Shown: positions 39,645 to 49,369, numbered from the stretch's first letter. The stretch is 64,000 nt of DNA from Vibrio fluvialis (GCF_900460245.1 NZ_UHIP01000001.1:2480001-2544000); one strand, 5' to 3'. Numbers and translations: made by a program. Notes: generated by a model from the sequence alone, not told the origin.

Positions 39645-41432
39645 TTACGCCAGACTAAGCAAAGGTGCGCCAACCGTCACAGAGTCACCCTCTTTGACGT
39701 GCAGATCCTGAACCACACCGCCTCGTGCAGCGCGAATTTCAGTTTCCATCTTCATCGCTTCCAGCACGATCAAAATATCGCCTTCCGCGACTTCACTACC
39801 CGTTTGGACGTTGATTTTGAAAATATTCCCCGCCAAAGGAGCCGGAACGGCTTCCGCATCCGATACAGTTTCAGCGGGTGCGATAACCGGAGCCGCTTGG
39901 GTTGCTGCTGTAGGAATCACTGAAGTGAGCTGACCTTGGGGGCCGACTTCAACGTTATATACCTGTCCATCAACGCGTACGCTGTAAGTTTCCACACCTC
40001 CGCTCGATGCCGATACGACAGGTGCCGCTGCTGGCGCAGGTTCACAACCTGGAGCCGGCTCAAAAGCGTCCGGATTATGACGATTTTTCAGGAACTTGAG
40101 TCCTACCTGAGGGAACAAGGCGTAAGTCAGCACGTCATCGACCACATCTTCTGCCAATGAAATACCGTCTGCTTTGGCTTTAGCCAGCAAATCGGTAGTC
40201 AGATGGTCCATTTCAGCGTGTAGCAAATCTGCCGGACGGCAAGTGATGGCTTCTGCGCCATCAAGTACCTTGGCTTGCAACGCTGCGTTTACGGGTGCTG
40301 GAGCCGCGCCGTACTCACCTTTCAGTACGCCTGCAGTTTCCTTCGTAATGCTCTTGTAACGCTCACCAGTCAGGACATTGATAACCGCCTGTGTACCAAC
40401 GATTTGAGACGTTGGGGTCACCAACGGAATGAAACCGAGATCTTCACGCACACGCGGAATCTCTTGCAGCACTTCATCCATACGATCCGCCGCGCCCTGC
40501 TCTTTGAGTTGGCTCTCCATGTTGGTCAGCATACCACCCGGTACCTGAGCAATCAGAATACGGGAATCCACGCCCTTGAGCTGGCCTTCAAATTTGGCGT
40601 ACTTTTTACGGACATCACGGAAATAAGCAGCAATCGGATCAAGTTGTTCCAACTTCAAGTTTGTATCACGTTCAGTACCTTGCAGCATTGCCACCACCGT
40701 TTCGGTGGGAGTATGGCCGTAGGTCTGGCTCATTGATGAGATAGCGGTATCGAGAATATCAATGCCGGCTTCTACGGCTTTGATTGCCGTCGCTGTCGAC
40801 AATCCAGTGGTGGCATGGCAATGCAGCGCCAACGGTACAGAACAAGATGCTTTAATGCGACGGATCAGCTCTTCCGCTTCATACGGTTTAAGCAGACCCG
40901 ACATATCTTTAATACACAGCGAGTGGCAACCCAGATCTTCCAAACGTTTGGCCAGATCAACCCAGGTATCGGTGTTGTGTACCGGGCTAGTCGTGTAAGA
41001 GAGCGTCCCCTGTGCGTGCGCACCGACTTCTATCGTGGCTTTAACCGCTTTTTCAAAATTGCGGACATCATTCATCGCATCAAAGATACGGAACACATCC
41101 ATACCGTTGGTGTGAGCACGTTCCACAAATTTCGCCACCACATCATCCGCATAGTGGCGATAGCCCAACAGGTTCTGGCCGCGCAGCAGCATTTGCATCG
41201 GTGTATTTGGCATCGCTTGCTTCAGAGCGCGCAAACGTTCCCAAGGATCTTCTCCCAAGTAACGAATACAAGCATCAAAAGTAGCACCACCCCAGGTTTC
41301 CAACGACCAGTAACCCACTTTATCCAGTTCTGCCGCAATCGGCAGCATATCCTCGAGACGCAGGCGCGTCGCGAACAGGGATTGATGCGCGTCGCGTAGG
41401 ACGACATCAGTAATAGCGAGAGGTTTAGACAT
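39645..41432 (-). CDS. oadA: OadA, carboxyltransferase and biotin-carrier subunit of oxaloacetate decarboxylase
   Basis: Transfers carboxyl from oxaloacetate to biotin, giving pyruvate. The N-terminal TIM-barrel carboxyltransferase domain begins with [13 protein letters not shown] and carries metal ligands including the LHCHATTG histidines (about 207-209). A conserved carboxylase domain follows, then an Ala/Pro-rich linker (about 470-525) and the biotinyl domain with LEAMKMET (biotinylated Lys561). 595 residues. The linker is typical of the family and lets the biotin arm reach OadB. Confidence 0.97.
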   Translation of the reverse strand: MSKPLAITDVVLRDAHQSLFATRLRLEDMLPIAAELDKVGYWSLETWGGATFDACIRYLGEDPWERLRALKQAMPNTPMQMLLRGQNLLGYRHYADDVVAKFVERAHTNGMDVFRIFDAMNDVRNFEKAVKATIEVGAHAQGTLSYTTSPVHNTDTWVDLAKRLEDLGCHSLCIKDMSGLLKPYEAEELIRRIKASCSVPLALHCHATTGLSTATAIKAVEAGIDILDTAISSMSQTYGHTPTETVVAMLQGTERDTNLKLEQLDPIAAYFRDVRKKYAKFEGQLKGVDSRILIAQVPGGMLTNMESQLKEQGAADRMDEVLQEIPRVREDLGFIPLVTPTSQIVGTQAVINVLTGERYKSITKETAGVLKGEYGAAPAPVNAALQAKVLDGAEAITCRPADLLHAEMDHLTTDLLAKAKADGISLAEDVVDDVLTYALFPQVGLKFLKNRHNPDAFEPAPGCEPAPAAAPVVSASSGGVETYSVRVDGQVYNVEVGPQGQLTSVIPTAATQAAPVIAPAETVSDAEAVPAPLAGNIFKINVQTGSEVAEGDILIVLEAMKMETEIRAARGGVVQDLHVKEGDSVTVGAPLLSLA

Positions 41433-41456
41433 GCGTATAACTCCTTTTAATCCTTA

Positions 41457-41714
41457 CTACTTCGACGCTGAAGTACGGTATTGATGTACGGCAGCGGAAA
41501 TAGCAGCCACAACCTGAGGGCTGACAGCAGCAGAGGTGGGGTTCACTTTTTTCGCTGGGACTGGTGCGACGAACGATGGTGGTACTTCTTGTGGTACCAA
41601 TTTAGACATAAATCGAACGAGGTAAACCAGAATGGTGAGGAATAGAAATACGACCGACATCCCCGTAACCATCAGGGTGGCCGCATCTACTAGCAGGCTT
41701 CCAATATTAGTCAT
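41457..41714 (-). CDS. oadG: OadG, gamma subunit of oxaloacetate decarboxylase
   Basis: Small membrane subunit that holds OadA to OadB and accelerates decarboxylation. One N-terminal transmembrane segment (about 15-37, TLMVTGMSVVFLFLTILVYLV), a proline-rich linker, and a C-terminal cytoplasmic part that contacts OadA. I chose ATG 41714 (MTNIGSLL, 85 residues) with AAGGAAG in front; longer frames run into the promoter region. First gene of oadGAB, as in other Vibrio operons. Confidence 0.92.
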   Translation of the reverse strand: MTNIGSLLVDAATLMVTGMSVVFLFLTILVYLVRFMSKLVPQEVPPSFVAPVPAKKVNPTSAAVSPQVVAAISAAVHQYRTSASK

Positions 41715-41790
41715 TTTGCTTCCTTTCTGTGTCATCCTGACAACATATACCGAACACGAACGACCATTCCGCGTCGGCATGTGAACCGAA

Positions 41791-41818
41791 ATTATCAATT
41801 TTGGTGAAAAATTGTCAA
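41791..41818 (-). promoter_or_regulatory. oadGAB promoter with embedded palindrome
   Basis: TTGACA (41813-41818, perfect), 16-nt spacer and GATAAT (41791-41796) on the minus strand, about 77 nt before oadG. The spacer holds the inverted repeat CAATTTT-N5-AAAATTG (41796-41814), a possible operator. Confidence 0.7.
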
Positions 41819-42050
41819 TTTTGTTCACTGCACAGTTGCGGGCGATCCACAAAATCGGTGAAAGATTCGTCACACAAATCACAAAATGTCGTGAAATAAC
41901 CGATACACTTTCTAACTTTTGTGGCCAATATGACTAGATTAATGAAGATTCAAAATGAAAATTGAGATGTGGTTAATAAAGTGGCAAGCAGCCCAATAAA
42001 AACAATGAGTTGTAAAGAAGAGATAAACAAAATGATAACGAGATGTAAAT

Positions 42051-42077
42051 AAAAAAGCCTCGCGAATGCGAGGCTTT
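42051..42077 (-). terminator. Terminator of the tRNA operon
   Basis: Stem AAGCCTCGC/GCGAGGCTT with a four-base loop and a T run on the minus strand, 8 nt beyond the last tRNA-Arg. Confidence 0.92.
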
Positions 42078-42084
42078 ATAAGAA

Positions 42085-42161
42085 TGGCGCGCTCGAGAGG
42101 ATTCGAACCTCTGACCGCCTGGTTCGTAGCCAGGTACTCTATCCAGCTGAGCTACGAGCGC
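42085..42161 (-). tRNA. tRNA-Arg (anticodon ACG), copy 1 from the left
   Basis: 77 nt with encoded CCA. Acceptor GCGCTCG pairs CGAGCGC; anticodon stem CCTGG/CCAGG around CTACGAA, anticodon ACG (read as ICG after deamination). TTCGAAT in the T loop. Confidence 0.97.
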
Positions 42162-42237
42162 GCAATTTTCGAGGCTAAACAAACCGCTTAGCATCAGGGC
42201 ATTACCCTTATTCACAATATTCTTTCACAAGAAAGAA

Positions 42238-42314
42238 TGGCGCGTCCGAGAGGATTCGAACCTCTGACCGCCTGGTTCGTAGCCAGGTACTCTATCCAGC
42301 TGAGCTACGGACGC
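42238..42314 (-). tRNA. tRNA-Arg (anticodon ACG), copy 2
   Basis: 77 nt with CCA. Acceptor GCGTCCG/CGGACGC differs from copy 1 by compensated base changes; the rest of the molecule, including anticodon ACG, is the same. Confidence 0.97.
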
Positions 42315-42369
42315 GCAGGCTTGATTGTTTTCACAATCGACTCCTGATAAATCAAGAGCTTAAAAATAA

Positions 42370-42446
42370 TGGCGCGCTCGAGAGGATTCGAACCTCTGAC
42401 CGCCTGGTTCGTAGCCAGGTACTCTATCCAGCTGAGCTACGAGCGC
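42370..42446 (-). tRNA. tRNA-Arg (anticodon ACG), copy 3
   Basis: 77 nt with CCA, identical in acceptor stem to copy 1 (GCGCTCG/CGAGCGC). It opens the second 285-bp unit. Confidence 0.97.
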
Positions 42447-42522
42447 GCAATTTTCGAGACTAAACAAACCGCTTAGTATCAGGGCATTACCCTTATTCAC
42501 AATATTCTTTCACAAGAAAGAA

Positions 42523-42599
42523 TGGCGCGTCCGAGAGGATTCGAACCTCTGACCGCCTGGTTCGTAGCCAGGTACTCTATCCAGCTGAGCTACGGACGC
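42523..42599 (-). tRNA. tRNA-Arg (anticodon ACG), copy 4
   Basis: 77 nt with CCA, acceptor GCGTCCG/CGGACGC as in copy 2. It closes the second 285-bp unit. Confidence 0.97.
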
Positions 42600-42654
42600 G
42601 CAGGCTTGATTGTTTTCACAATCGACTCCTGATAAATCAAGAGCTTAAAAATAA

Positions 42655-42731
42655 TGGCGCGCTCGAGAGGATTCGAACCTCTGACCGCCTGGTTCGTAGC
42701 CAGGTACTCTATCCAGCTGAGCTACGAGCGC
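42655..42731 (-). tRNA. tRNA-Arg (anticodon ACG), copy 5
   Basis: 77 nt with CCA, acceptor GCGCTCG/CGAGCGC as in copies 1 and 3. The partial third unit ends here, because the flanking spacer differs. Confidence 0.97.
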
Positions 42732-42796
42732 GCAGGTTGTGAAGCATATCACATTTTTATTCTTTTGGAATAAAAACTTGCCCGAAGGCGAAGAAA

Positions 42797-42889
42797 TGGC
42801 GGTGAGGGAGGGATTCGAACCCTCGATGCGGCTATAAACCGCATACTCCCTTAGCAGGGGAGCGCCTTCGGCCTCTCGGCCACCTCACC
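42797..42889 (-). tRNA. tRNA-Ser (anticodon GCT), copy 1 from the left
   Basis: 93 nt with CCA, class II with the long variable arm. Acceptor GGTGAGG/CCTCACC; anticodon stem CTCCC/GGGAG around CTGCTAA, anticodon GCT, reading AGC/AGU. Confidence 0.97.
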
Positions 42890-42943
42890 ACTTTTCTCTT
42901 CCAAAACTTACGTTTCAGAACTTTTCATACTCCCGAAGGAATA

Positions 42944-43020
42944 TGGCGCGTCCGAGAGGATTCGAACCTCTGACCGCCTGGTTCGTAGCCAGGTACTCTA
43001 TCCAGCTGAGCTACGGACGC
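42944..43020 (-). tRNA. tRNA-Arg (anticodon ACG), copy 6
   Basis: 77 nt with CCA, acceptor GCGTCCG/CGGACGC. It lies between the two tRNA-Ser genes, outside the 285-bp duplication. Confidence 0.97.
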
Positions 43021-43059
43021 GCATTTCACCTAATGTGCTAAATTAAGTGTCGCAAGAAA

Positions 43060-43152
43060 TGGCGGTGAGGGAGGGATTCGAACCCTCGATGCGGCTATAA
43101 ACCGCATACTCCCTTAGCAGGGGAGCGCCTTCGGCCTCTCGGCCACCTCACC
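43060..43152 (-). tRNA. tRNA-Ser (anticodon GCT), copy 2 (first in the transcript)
   Basis: 93 nt with CCA; it appears identical to the other tRNA-Ser. It is promoter-proximal. The order csrA, then serine tRNA, then arginine tRNAs resembles E. coli csrA-serV-argVYZQ. Confidence 0.97.
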
Positions 43153-43167
43153 GTCTTGCGGAGGCAC

Positions 43168-43195
43168 ATATTACGATTTACCAAAAATATGTCAA
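43168..43195 (-). promoter_or_regulatory. tRNA operon promoter
   Basis: TTGACA (43190-43195, perfect), 16-nt spacer and TAATAT (43168-43173) on the minus strand, about 16 nt before the first tRNA. The discriminator GTGCCTCCGC is GC-rich, as expected for stringent control of stable RNA. Confidence 0.85.
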
Positions 43196-43296
43196 ACACT
43201 TTCTTGGCGAAAATAACAAAAAAACGCTTAACCGTTGGCTATTTAACCAAAGCGGTGTGAAATTACACTTTTATTAAAAATGAATATCTGAAAGAC

Positions 43297-43325
43297 AAAA
43301 AAGGCCGGCAAATTTGCCAGCCTTT
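43297..43325 (-). terminator. Terminator of csrA
   Basis: Stem GGCTGGCAAA/TTTGCCGGCC (one G-U pair) with almost no loop, then TTTTTT on the minus strand, 10 nt after csrA. Confidence 0.85.
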
Positions 43326-43334
43326 CTTCGATAA

Positions 43335-43532
43335 TTAGTAGTTGCCTGATGCAACGTTACCATTACCTTTTTCAGCTTGAATGCGCATGTAGATTTCTTC
43401 ACGGTGCACAGAAACTTCTTTCGGAGCGTTTACACCGATACGCACTTGGTTACCTTTAACACCAAGTACTGTTACTGTCACTTCGTCACCGATCATGAGT
43501 GTTTCGCCAACGCGGCGAGTCAAAATTAGCAT
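43335..43532 (-). CDS. csrA: CsrA, global post-transcriptional regulator
   Basis: Homodimeric RNA-binding protein that binds GGA motifs in mRNA leaders and so controls carbon storage, motility, biofilm and, in Vibrio, virulence and quorum-sensing outputs. [18 protein letters not shown] and the [13 protein letters not shown] helix are the family hallmarks. 65 residues (E. coli 61). It sits between lysC and the tRNA array and ends at its own terminator. Confidence 0.98.
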   Translation of the reverse strand: MLILTRRVGETLMIGDEVTVTVLGVKGNQVRIGVNAPKEVSVHREEIYMRIQAEKGNGNVASGNY

Positions 43533-43624
43533 TCTTTGCTCCTTGAGTAATCTCTGTATTATCTTGCAACTACGTTATTATCCACTAAAAGTTATATTTT
43601 CGTAAACTCTCTATTGCAGTCAAA

Positions 43625-44812
43625 TCAGCCTAAAAATGCATGTTTAGGTTGAAAGTCCACAAGTGTTTCCGAATCGATATAAGCTTCGTGCAAAATATTT
43701 GCCGCTTCGTCAACGCATTGCGGCGCAAGCATCAACATCAATGATTGTGAAGTCGTAGAAGCATAATGCACGTCGATGCCTTTTTCAGACAACAGTACAC
43801 GAGAATGCTCCTCTAAGTCAGGCGCTTGCAGACCGACCGTAGTCAGTAAACTCACATGTTCACTATTACGGATTTTGTCGCTGAACACCAGATCCAACTT
43901 GGCACAGGCATCGCGTTTTACCACAACTCCTGCCCATTCTGCCTTTTCGATCACATTCCAGACTTCCACACCCAGCATCTGACACTGTTTTGTCAGGCTG
44001 GATAATGAGTCATGTTCAACAGTAATCAGAGACATATCGCGTTGAACCGCCAGACCACACACCGCTTGCGTACCGAGTTCGCCTTTAATCAGGCTTCCTT
44101 CGTTCACATCAAACGTCGACAATACTCTTAGTGGAACCTGATTTTCCCAAGCGTACTGAACACAAGGCAGATGGAGCACTTTCGCGCCTTTACGTGCCAT
44201 CTCTTCCATCGAAGGAAAATCGATCACGTCCAGTTTCTTTGCATTCGCTACAACTCGAGGATCACAGGTATAAACCCCGTCAACATCAGTGAATATTTGG
44301 CACTCATCTGCGTTGAGCGCTCCGGCCAATGTCACCGCACTGGTATCCGAACCGCCACGACCTAAAGTGGTGATATCCCCATTCTCATTGATACCCTGGA
44401 AACCGGCTACGATAACAATCTGATCTTGCTCCAGAAGTTCCGTAATCGTTCGTGTATCAATCGTTTTAATCGTCGCGTCATTGTGTTGGTTATCCGTCAC
44501 AATGTTCGCTTGAGCTCCGGTTAGAGAGCGAGCAGCATAACCCAGTTTATTCAGAGTCATTGCCACCAGTGCCATAGACACCTGCTCACCAGCAGAGAGC
44601 AAAACATCAAGTTCCCTAGCGGTTGGTACGCTATCTACTTGTTGGGCTAAACCCAGCAGTCGGTTGGTTTCGCCTGACATCGCAGAGACAACAACAACAA
44701 CTTGATTACCATCATTTTTCGCTTTAATGATGTGTTCAGCGACAGTATGCATGCGCTCAATCGAGCCTACTGAAGTTCCGCCGAACTTTTGCACGATAAG
44801 GGGCTTTTTCAC
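43625..44812 (-). CDS. lysC: Monofunctional aspartate kinase
   Basis: Phosphorylates aspartate, the first step towards lysine, threonine, methionine and diaminopimelate (needed by MurE). The kinase domain has VQKFGGTSVGS (about 7-17), FQGINENGDITTLGRGGSDTSA in pieces (about 140-165), and the C-terminal third (from about 265) carries the regulatory ACT region. 395 residues, close to the Pseudomonas-type enzyme rather than the bifunctional ThrA/MetL. The start is GTG at 44812, preceded by AAGGTG. Gene symbol by analogy; Vibrio has several aspartate kinases. Confidence 0.9.
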   Translation of the reverse strand: MKKPLIVQKFGGTSVGSIERMHTVAEHIIKAKNDGNQVVVVVSAMSGETNRLLGLAQQVDSVPTARELDVLLSAGEQVSMALVAMTLNKLGYAARSLTGAQANIVTDNQHNDATIKTIDTRTITELLEQDQIVIVAGFQGINENGDITTLGRGGSDTSAVTLAGALNADECQIFTDVDGVYTCDPRVVANAKKLDVIDFPSMEEMARKGAKVLHLPCVQYAWENQVPLRVLSTFDVNEGSLIKGELGTQAVCGLAVQRDMSLITVEHDSLSSLTKQCQMLGVEVWNVIEKAEWAGVVVKRDACAKLDLVFSDKIRNSEHVSLLTTVGLQAPDLEEHSRVLLSEKGIDVHYASTTSQSLMLMLAPQCVDEAANILHEAYIDSETLVDFQPKHAFLG

Positions 44813-44971
44813 CAGTATTCACCTTCCCAAGACCAAAGTCTCATTCGGACTAAACTGTGCTCACCAACGAGTTGTCTATCAGTTTAGTAGTTGCAAAAAC
44901 AAAACCAAGCAGCTAATCGGCTTTGTACAAAATTAAGCCAATTAAACCACTTGGTTGACCAGATAAAGTTA

Positions 44972-45001
44972 CGCTCAATCAAAAATTGTTTTGATTGAGC
45001 G
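44972..45001 (-). terminator. Strong hairpin after alaS, probable terminator
   Basis: A 13-base-pair perfect stem (CGCTCAATCAAAA with TTTTGATTGAGCG) and a four-base loop, 18 nt beyond alaS. There is no T run after it on the minus strand, so it may protect the mRNA 3' end rather than stop transcription. Confidence 0.55.
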
Positions 45002-45018
45002 CTATTTATTTCAGTTTG

Positions 45019-47601
45019 TTATAGACGCTCAGCAATCCAAGCGTCTACGGACTCCAAGGCTGAAGGCAATGCTGCTGCATCGCTACCACCCGCTTGAGCC
45101 ATATCTGGGCGACCACCGCCTTTACCGCCAACTTGCTGGGCAACCATGTTCACCAGTTCCCCTGCTTTCACTTTGGCAGTCAGATCTTTTGTTACGCCAG
45201 CAATCAGACCCACTTTATCGTCAGCCACGTTGCCCAGCATAATAATGCCGCTACCCAGCTGATTCTTCAGTTCATCAACCATGCCGCGTAGCGCCTTGTT
45301 ATCTGCACCATCTAGTTGCGCTATCAGTACTTTCACACCAGCGATTTCTTTAACTTTGCTGGTCAGATTGGCACTTTCTTTTGCAGCCAGTTTGTCTTTC
45401 AGTTGCTGAATCTCTTTTTCCAGACTCTTCGCTTTAGACGCCATCTCAGAAACTTTGCTCTCAAACTGAGACTGTTGTGCGTCAAGGTAATCCAGTGCCG
45501 CCTCGCCGGTTACCGCTTCAATGCGGCGGATACCCGCTGCGATACCACTTTCAGAAGTGATCTTGAACAGACCGATATCACCAGTGCTGCTGGCGTGAAT
45601 ACCGCCACACAGTTCTGTTGAGAAATCGCCCATCGACAGAACGCGAACCTGATCGTCGTATTTCTCACCAAACAGAGCCATCGCGCCTTTGGCTTTCGCC
45701 GCTTCGATGTCCATGATGTTGGTTTCAATGTTATGGTTGGTGCGAACCTGTTCGTTCACCAGACGCTCAACTTCTTTAAGTTCAGCTGCAGAAACAGCTT
45801 CCAGGTGCGAGAAGTCAAAACGCAGAGCTTCCGCACGAACCAGAGAACCTTTCTGCATCACGTGCTCACCGAGAACACGACGCAGGGCTTCGTGCAACAG
45901 GTGCGTAGCAGAGTGGTTAAGCGAAATAGCCTTGCGACGTTTAGCATCGACAATTGCCTGAACTTTATCGCCCTGAGCGAATACACCTTCAGCCACAACG
46001 CCGTGATGCGCAATCGCATTGCCCAGCTTTTGCGTATCCTGTACGTGGAATACACCCGCTTCAGTCTTAAGCACACCCGTATCACCACACTGGCCACCTG
46101 ATTCTGCGTAGAATGGTGTTTCATCCAGAACGATGATCGCTTTGTCGCCAGCTGACAGAGAAGCGGCTTCTTTGCCTTCCACAAACATGTCAGCGATGAC
46201 ACTTTCACCCTGAGTCGCGCTGTAACCGCAGAACTCAGTTGTACCTTCAACTTTAATCAACTGGTTGTAGTCGGTGCCGAATTGACCCGCTTCACGAGCA
46301 CGTTGACGCTGCTCTTCCATTGCCGTTTCAAAACCAGTTTCATCGATAGTAAAGCCACGTTCACGAGCCACATCGTTGGTCAGGTCAGCAGGGAAGCCGT
46401 AGGTGTCGTAAAGCTTAAACACGGTTTCACCATCCAGCTCAGTGCCAGACAGCGCATCTAATGCTTCATTCAGAATCGTCATACCGCGATCCAGAGTACG
46501 GCCAAAGTTTTCTTCTTCGATACGCAGAACTTTTTCAACAATAGCTTGCTGTTTTTTCAGTTCTTCGCCAGCCGTACCCATCACTTCTGCCAGAGGGCCA
46601 ACCAGTTTGTAGAAGAATGCACCTTTCGCGCCCAACTTGTTACCGTGACGTACTGCACGGCGAATGATGCGGCGCAGCACGTAACCACGACCTTCGTTTG
46701 AAGGCATAACACCATCAACAATCAGGAAAGCACAGGAGCGGATGTGGTCAGCCACCACGCGCAGAGACTGATTCGACAAATCGTCGTAACCAATCACGTC
46801 AGCAGCAGCTTTGATCAACGTTTGGAAGACATCGATTTCGTAGTTTGAATGCACACCCTGCATGATGGCAGAGATACGCTCGATACCCATACCCGTATCT
46901 ACAGACGGTTTTGGCAGCGGCTCCATCGTTCCATCAGCATGGCGGTTGAACTGCATGAACACGTTGTTCCAGATCTCGATGAAACGGTCGCCATCTTCTT
47001 CTGGTGAACCAGGAGGCCCACCCCAGATGTGATCGCCGTGATCGTAGAAGATCTCGGTACACGGACCACAAGGGCCGGTATCACCCATTTGCCAGAAGTT
47101 ATCTGACTCGTACGCTTTGCCGCCAGGCTTGTCACCAATGCGAATAATGCGATCAGCAGGAATACCAACTTGTTTGTTCCAGATATCAAACGCCTCATCG
47201 TCGGTCTGATAAACAGTGACGAGCAAGCGCTCTTTAGGCAATTGCAGTACTTCGGTCAGAAATTCCCATGCGAATTTGATGGCGTCTTCTTTGAAATAGT
47301 CACCAAAGCTGAAGTTACCCAGCATCTCAAAAAAGGTGTGGTGACGTGCGGTGAAACCGACGTTTTCCAGGTCGTTATGCTTACCACCAGCACGCACACA
47401 ACGTTGGGCAGTGGTGGCACGCGTGTAAGCGCGCTTTTCCAAACCTAGGAAACAATCTTTAAACTGGTTCATACCTGCGTTAGTGAACAGCAGGGTCGGG
47501 TCATTTGCAGGTACCAACGACGAACTGTCGACGATTTGGTGACCTTTACTTTCAAAGAATGAGAGGAACGCGCGGCGAACCTCATCCGTGCTCATGTACA
47601 T
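45019..47601 (-). CDS. alaS: AlaS, alanyl-tRNA synthetase
   Basis: Charges tRNA-Ala and clears mischarged Ser/Gly. The class II catalytic core is N-terminal ([34 protein letters not shown]), the editing domain contains [14 protein letters not shown] and [13 protein letters not shown] (zinc-site His and Cys), and a C-terminal coiled-coil/C-Ala part ends the protein. 860 residues (E. coli 876). Met1 and Met3 are both plausible starts; the ribosome site GGAAGAG favours Met1. It stands between lysC and recX. Confidence 0.97.
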   Translation of the reverse strand: MYMSTDEVRRAFLSFFESKGHQIVDSSSLVPANDPTLLFTNAGMNQFKDCFLGLEKRAYTRATTAQRCVRAGGKHNDLENVGFTARHHTFFEMLGNFSFGDYFKEDAIKFAWEFLTEVLQLPKERLLVTVYQTDDEAFDIWNKQVGIPADRIIRIGDKPGGKAYESDNFWQMGDTGPCGPCTEIFYDHGDHIWGGPPGSPEEDGDRFIEIWNNVFMQFNRHADGTMEPLPKPSVDTGMGIERISAIMQGVHSNYEIDVFQTLIKAAADVIGYDDLSNQSLRVVADHIRSCAFLIVDGVMPSNEGRGYVLRRIIRRAVRHGNKLGAKGAFFYKLVGPLAEVMGTAGEELKKQQAIVEKVLRIEEENFGRTLDRGMTILNEALDALSGTELDGETVFKLYDTYGFPADLTNDVARERGFTIDETGFETAMEEQRQRAREAGQFGTDYNQLIKVEGTTEFCGYSATQGESVIADMFVEGKEAASLSAGDKAIIVLDETPFYAESGGQCGDTGVLKTEAGVFHVQDTQKLGNAIAHHGVVAEGVFAQGDKVQAIVDAKRRKAISLNHSATHLLHEALRRVLGEHVMQKGSLVRAEALRFDFSHLEAVSAAELKEVERLVNEQVRTNHNIETNIMDIEAAKAKGAMALFGEKYDDQVRVLSMGDFSTELCGGIHASSTGDIGLFKITSESGIAAGIRRIEAVTGEAALDYLDAQQSQFESKVSEMASKAKSLEKEIQQLKDKLAAKESANLTSKVKEIAGVKVLIAQLDGADNKALRGMVDELKNQLGSGIIMLGNVADDKVGLIAGVTKDLTAKVKAGELVNMVAQQVGGKGGGRPDMAQAGGSDAAALPSALESVDAWIAERL

Positions 47602-47788
47602 GCAGCTCTTCCTGAAATACTCAAGTTAGAATTTTGCGCTATTGTAAAGCATGGATAAGAGTTCGCCTAGTTTTCTTCAAGAAAAGACGAAAATGAATTG
47701 AAATACAAAGAAATGTCAGAGAGTTAAATTTGATTTAACCGTTAACAACGTGAAATGTCTGGAAAATCCCCACAATATCGAGCTGCGG

Positions 47789-48247
47789 TCAGCTTTCTTC
47801 ATCACTCAATGCATACTGAATCTGGTCAAAACCAAACCCACGATATTGCAAAAAACGAACGCGCTTTGCGTACTCTTTGGGCTCCCGGGCAGAGAGCGGA
47901 GAAAACTTTTTCTGCGCCGTAACTTTAGCCAGTTCAAACCAGTCTGTGCCCTCTTCTTCTATCGCTTGGGAGACAATATCGGAATCCACTCGTTTTTGCT
48001 TCAGTTCCTGACGGATACGTCGTTCGCCATGACCTTTGGCCACATGTTGTCGAACCTGACTGTGTGCATAACGCAAATCGTTGAGATAGCCATGCTCTTG
48101 GCAATAGCGCACCGCTTGCTCCACTTCCTCCGGTTCGAAACCTTTAATAAGTAGTTTCTGGTGCAACTCGTATTCCCCATGATCCCGTCGTGTGAGCAAA
48201 AACAGCGCGTTTTCTTTGCAGGTCATTTTCGATGAGCGTGAATACAT
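47789..48247 (-). CDS. recX: RecX, regulator of RecA
   Basis: Binds RecA filaments and limits strand exchange. Three-helix repeat modules are visible; [39 protein letters not shown] (in pieces, about 22-62) is the typical RecX core. I chose ATG 48247 (MYSRSSKM, 152 residues; E. coli 166), placed after the recA terminator; a longer reading frame would run through that hairpin. It follows recA and is probably expressed by partial read-through. Confidence 0.93.
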   Translation of the reverse strand: MYSRSSKMTCKENALFLLTRRDHGEYELHQKLLIKGFEPEEVEQAVRYCQEHGYLNDLRYAHSQVRQHVAKGHGERRIRQELKQKRVDSDIVSQAIEEEGTDWFELAKVTAQKKFSPLSAREPKEYAKRVRFLQYRGFGFDQIQYALSDEES

Positions 48248-48273
48248 GATTTTTCCATCAATTCTCTGATAGC

Positions 48274-48298
48274 AAAAAGCCCCGCAATAGCAGGGCTT
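48274..48298 (-). terminator. Terminator between recA and recX
   Basis: Stem GCCCTGC/GCGGGGC (one mismatch) with a four-base loop and TTTTT on the minus strand. It probably keeps recX transcripts below recA; in E. coli recX is made by about 5-10 per cent read-through. Confidence 0.8.
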
Positions 48299-48316
48299 CA
48301 TCGGTAAAGAGTCGGA

Positions 48317-49369
48317 TTAAAACTCTTCTTCTTGTTCTGGCACTGAACCAAATTCCGGCTCTTCGTTTACCGCAACTTGTTCAGGGTTCAGCAGCATTTC
48401 ACGCAGTTTGCTGTCGATGAATTTAGCCACTTCAGGATTTTCTCTCAGGTATTTGCACGCGTTCGCTTTACCCTGACCGATCTTGTCGCCGTTGTAGCTG
48501 TACCAAGCACCTGCTTTTTCTACCAGCTTGTGCTTCACGCCCAGTTCAATCAGCTCACCTTCACGGTTAAAGCCTTGGCCGTACATGATTTGCGTGTTGG
48601 CTTCTTTAAATGGTGCCGCAATCTTGTTCTTCACTACTTTGATACGAGTTTCGTTACCGACAACTTCATCGCCTTCTTTGATAGAACCGGTACGACGAAT
48701 ATCCAGACGAACAGATGCGTAGAATTTCAGTGCGTTACCACCAGTAGTGGTTTCTGGGTTACCGAACATCACACCAATCTTCATACGGATTTGGTTGATG
48801 AAGATGCACATACAGTTTGACTGTTTCAGGTTGCCCGTCAGTTTACGCATCGCTTGAGACAGCATACGCGCTTGCAGACCCATGTGGCTGTCGCCCATTT
48901 CGCCTTCAATTTCCGCTTTTGGTGTCAGTGCTGCAACCGAGTCAACGACGATAACGTCAACAGCACCTGAACGCGCCAATGCATCACAGATTTCCAGCGC
49001 CTGTTCACCAGTATCTGGCTGAGACACCAGCAGTTCATCAATTTTCACGCCCAGACGACGAGCATAAACTGGATCCAGAGCGTGCTCTGCATCGATGAAG
49101 GCACATGTTTTACCTTCGCGCTGAGCCGCTGAGATCAGTTCCAGAGTCAGCGTCGTTTTACCTGATGATTCCGGACCGTAGATTTCCACGATACGACCCA
49201 TTGGCAGGCCACCCGCACCCAAGGCGATATCCAGAGAAAGTGAACCGGTAGAAATCGTTTCTACGTCCATCGTGCGGTTGTCACCCAAGCGCATGATAGA
49301 ACCTTTACCGAATTGCTTTTCAATTTGACCCAGGGCTGCGGCCAGAGCCTTCTGTTTGTTCTCGTCCAT
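48317..49369 (-). CDS. recA: RecA, recombinase and SOS co-protease
   Basis: ATP-dependent strand-exchange protein; on single-stranded DNA it triggers LexA self-cleavage. Walker A is GPESSGKT (65-72), Walker B lies in [14 protein letters not shown], and the L2 loop has the [22 protein letters not shown] signature in pieces. The C-terminus is acidic ([15 protein letters not shown]), as in E. coli. 350 residues. An SOS box in the promoter marks it as LexA-controlled. Confidence 0.99.
   Translation of the reverse strand: MDENKQKALAAALGQIEKQFGKGSIMRLGDNRTMDVETISTGSLSLDIALGAGGLPMGRIVEIYGPESSGKTTLTLELISAAQREGKTCAFIDAEHALDPVYARRLGVKIDELLVSQPDTGEQALEICDALARSGAVDVIVVDSVAALTPKAEIEGEMGDSHMGLQARMLSQAMRKLTGNLKQSNCMCIFINQIRMKIGVMFGNPETTTGGNALKFYASVRLDIRRTGSIKEGDEVVGNETRIKVVKNKIAAPFKEANTQIMYGQGFNREGELIELGVKHKLVEKAGAWYSYNGDKIGQGKANACKYLRENPEVAKFIDSKLREMLLNPEQVAVNEEPEFGSVPEQEEEF

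Larger units (their letters stand above)
41715..42084. other. Intergenic region between oadG and the tRNA array (370 nt)
   Basis: It contains the oadGAB promoter (41791-41818) with a palindrome inside it, and the tRNA terminator (42051-42077). The stretch 41880-42050 is AT-rich and I see no gene in it. Confidence 0.7.
42085..42654 (-). repeat. 285-bp tandem duplication inside the tRNA-Arg array
   Basis: 42085-42369 and 42370-42654 are two near-identical units, each made of two tRNA-Arg genes and two spacers. Spacer 42162-42237 matches 42447-42522 except for a few substitutions (for example GAGGC/GAGAC and TAGCATC/TAGTATC). The next tRNA (42655-42731) repeats the first gene of the unit, so the array is two and a third units. 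Confidence 0.93.

Noticed and set aside
40815..41399. Open frame of 194 codons opposite oadA
   Set aside because: Antisense shadow of oadA with no recognisable domain.
41973..42215. Open frame of 80 codons across the first tRNA-Arg
   Set aside because: Most of it is tRNA and spacer sequence; it has no coding features.
42085..43152. CRISPR-like regular repeats
   Set aside because: The repeats are tRNA genes with cloverleaf folds and encoded CCA, and the spacers themselves repeat.
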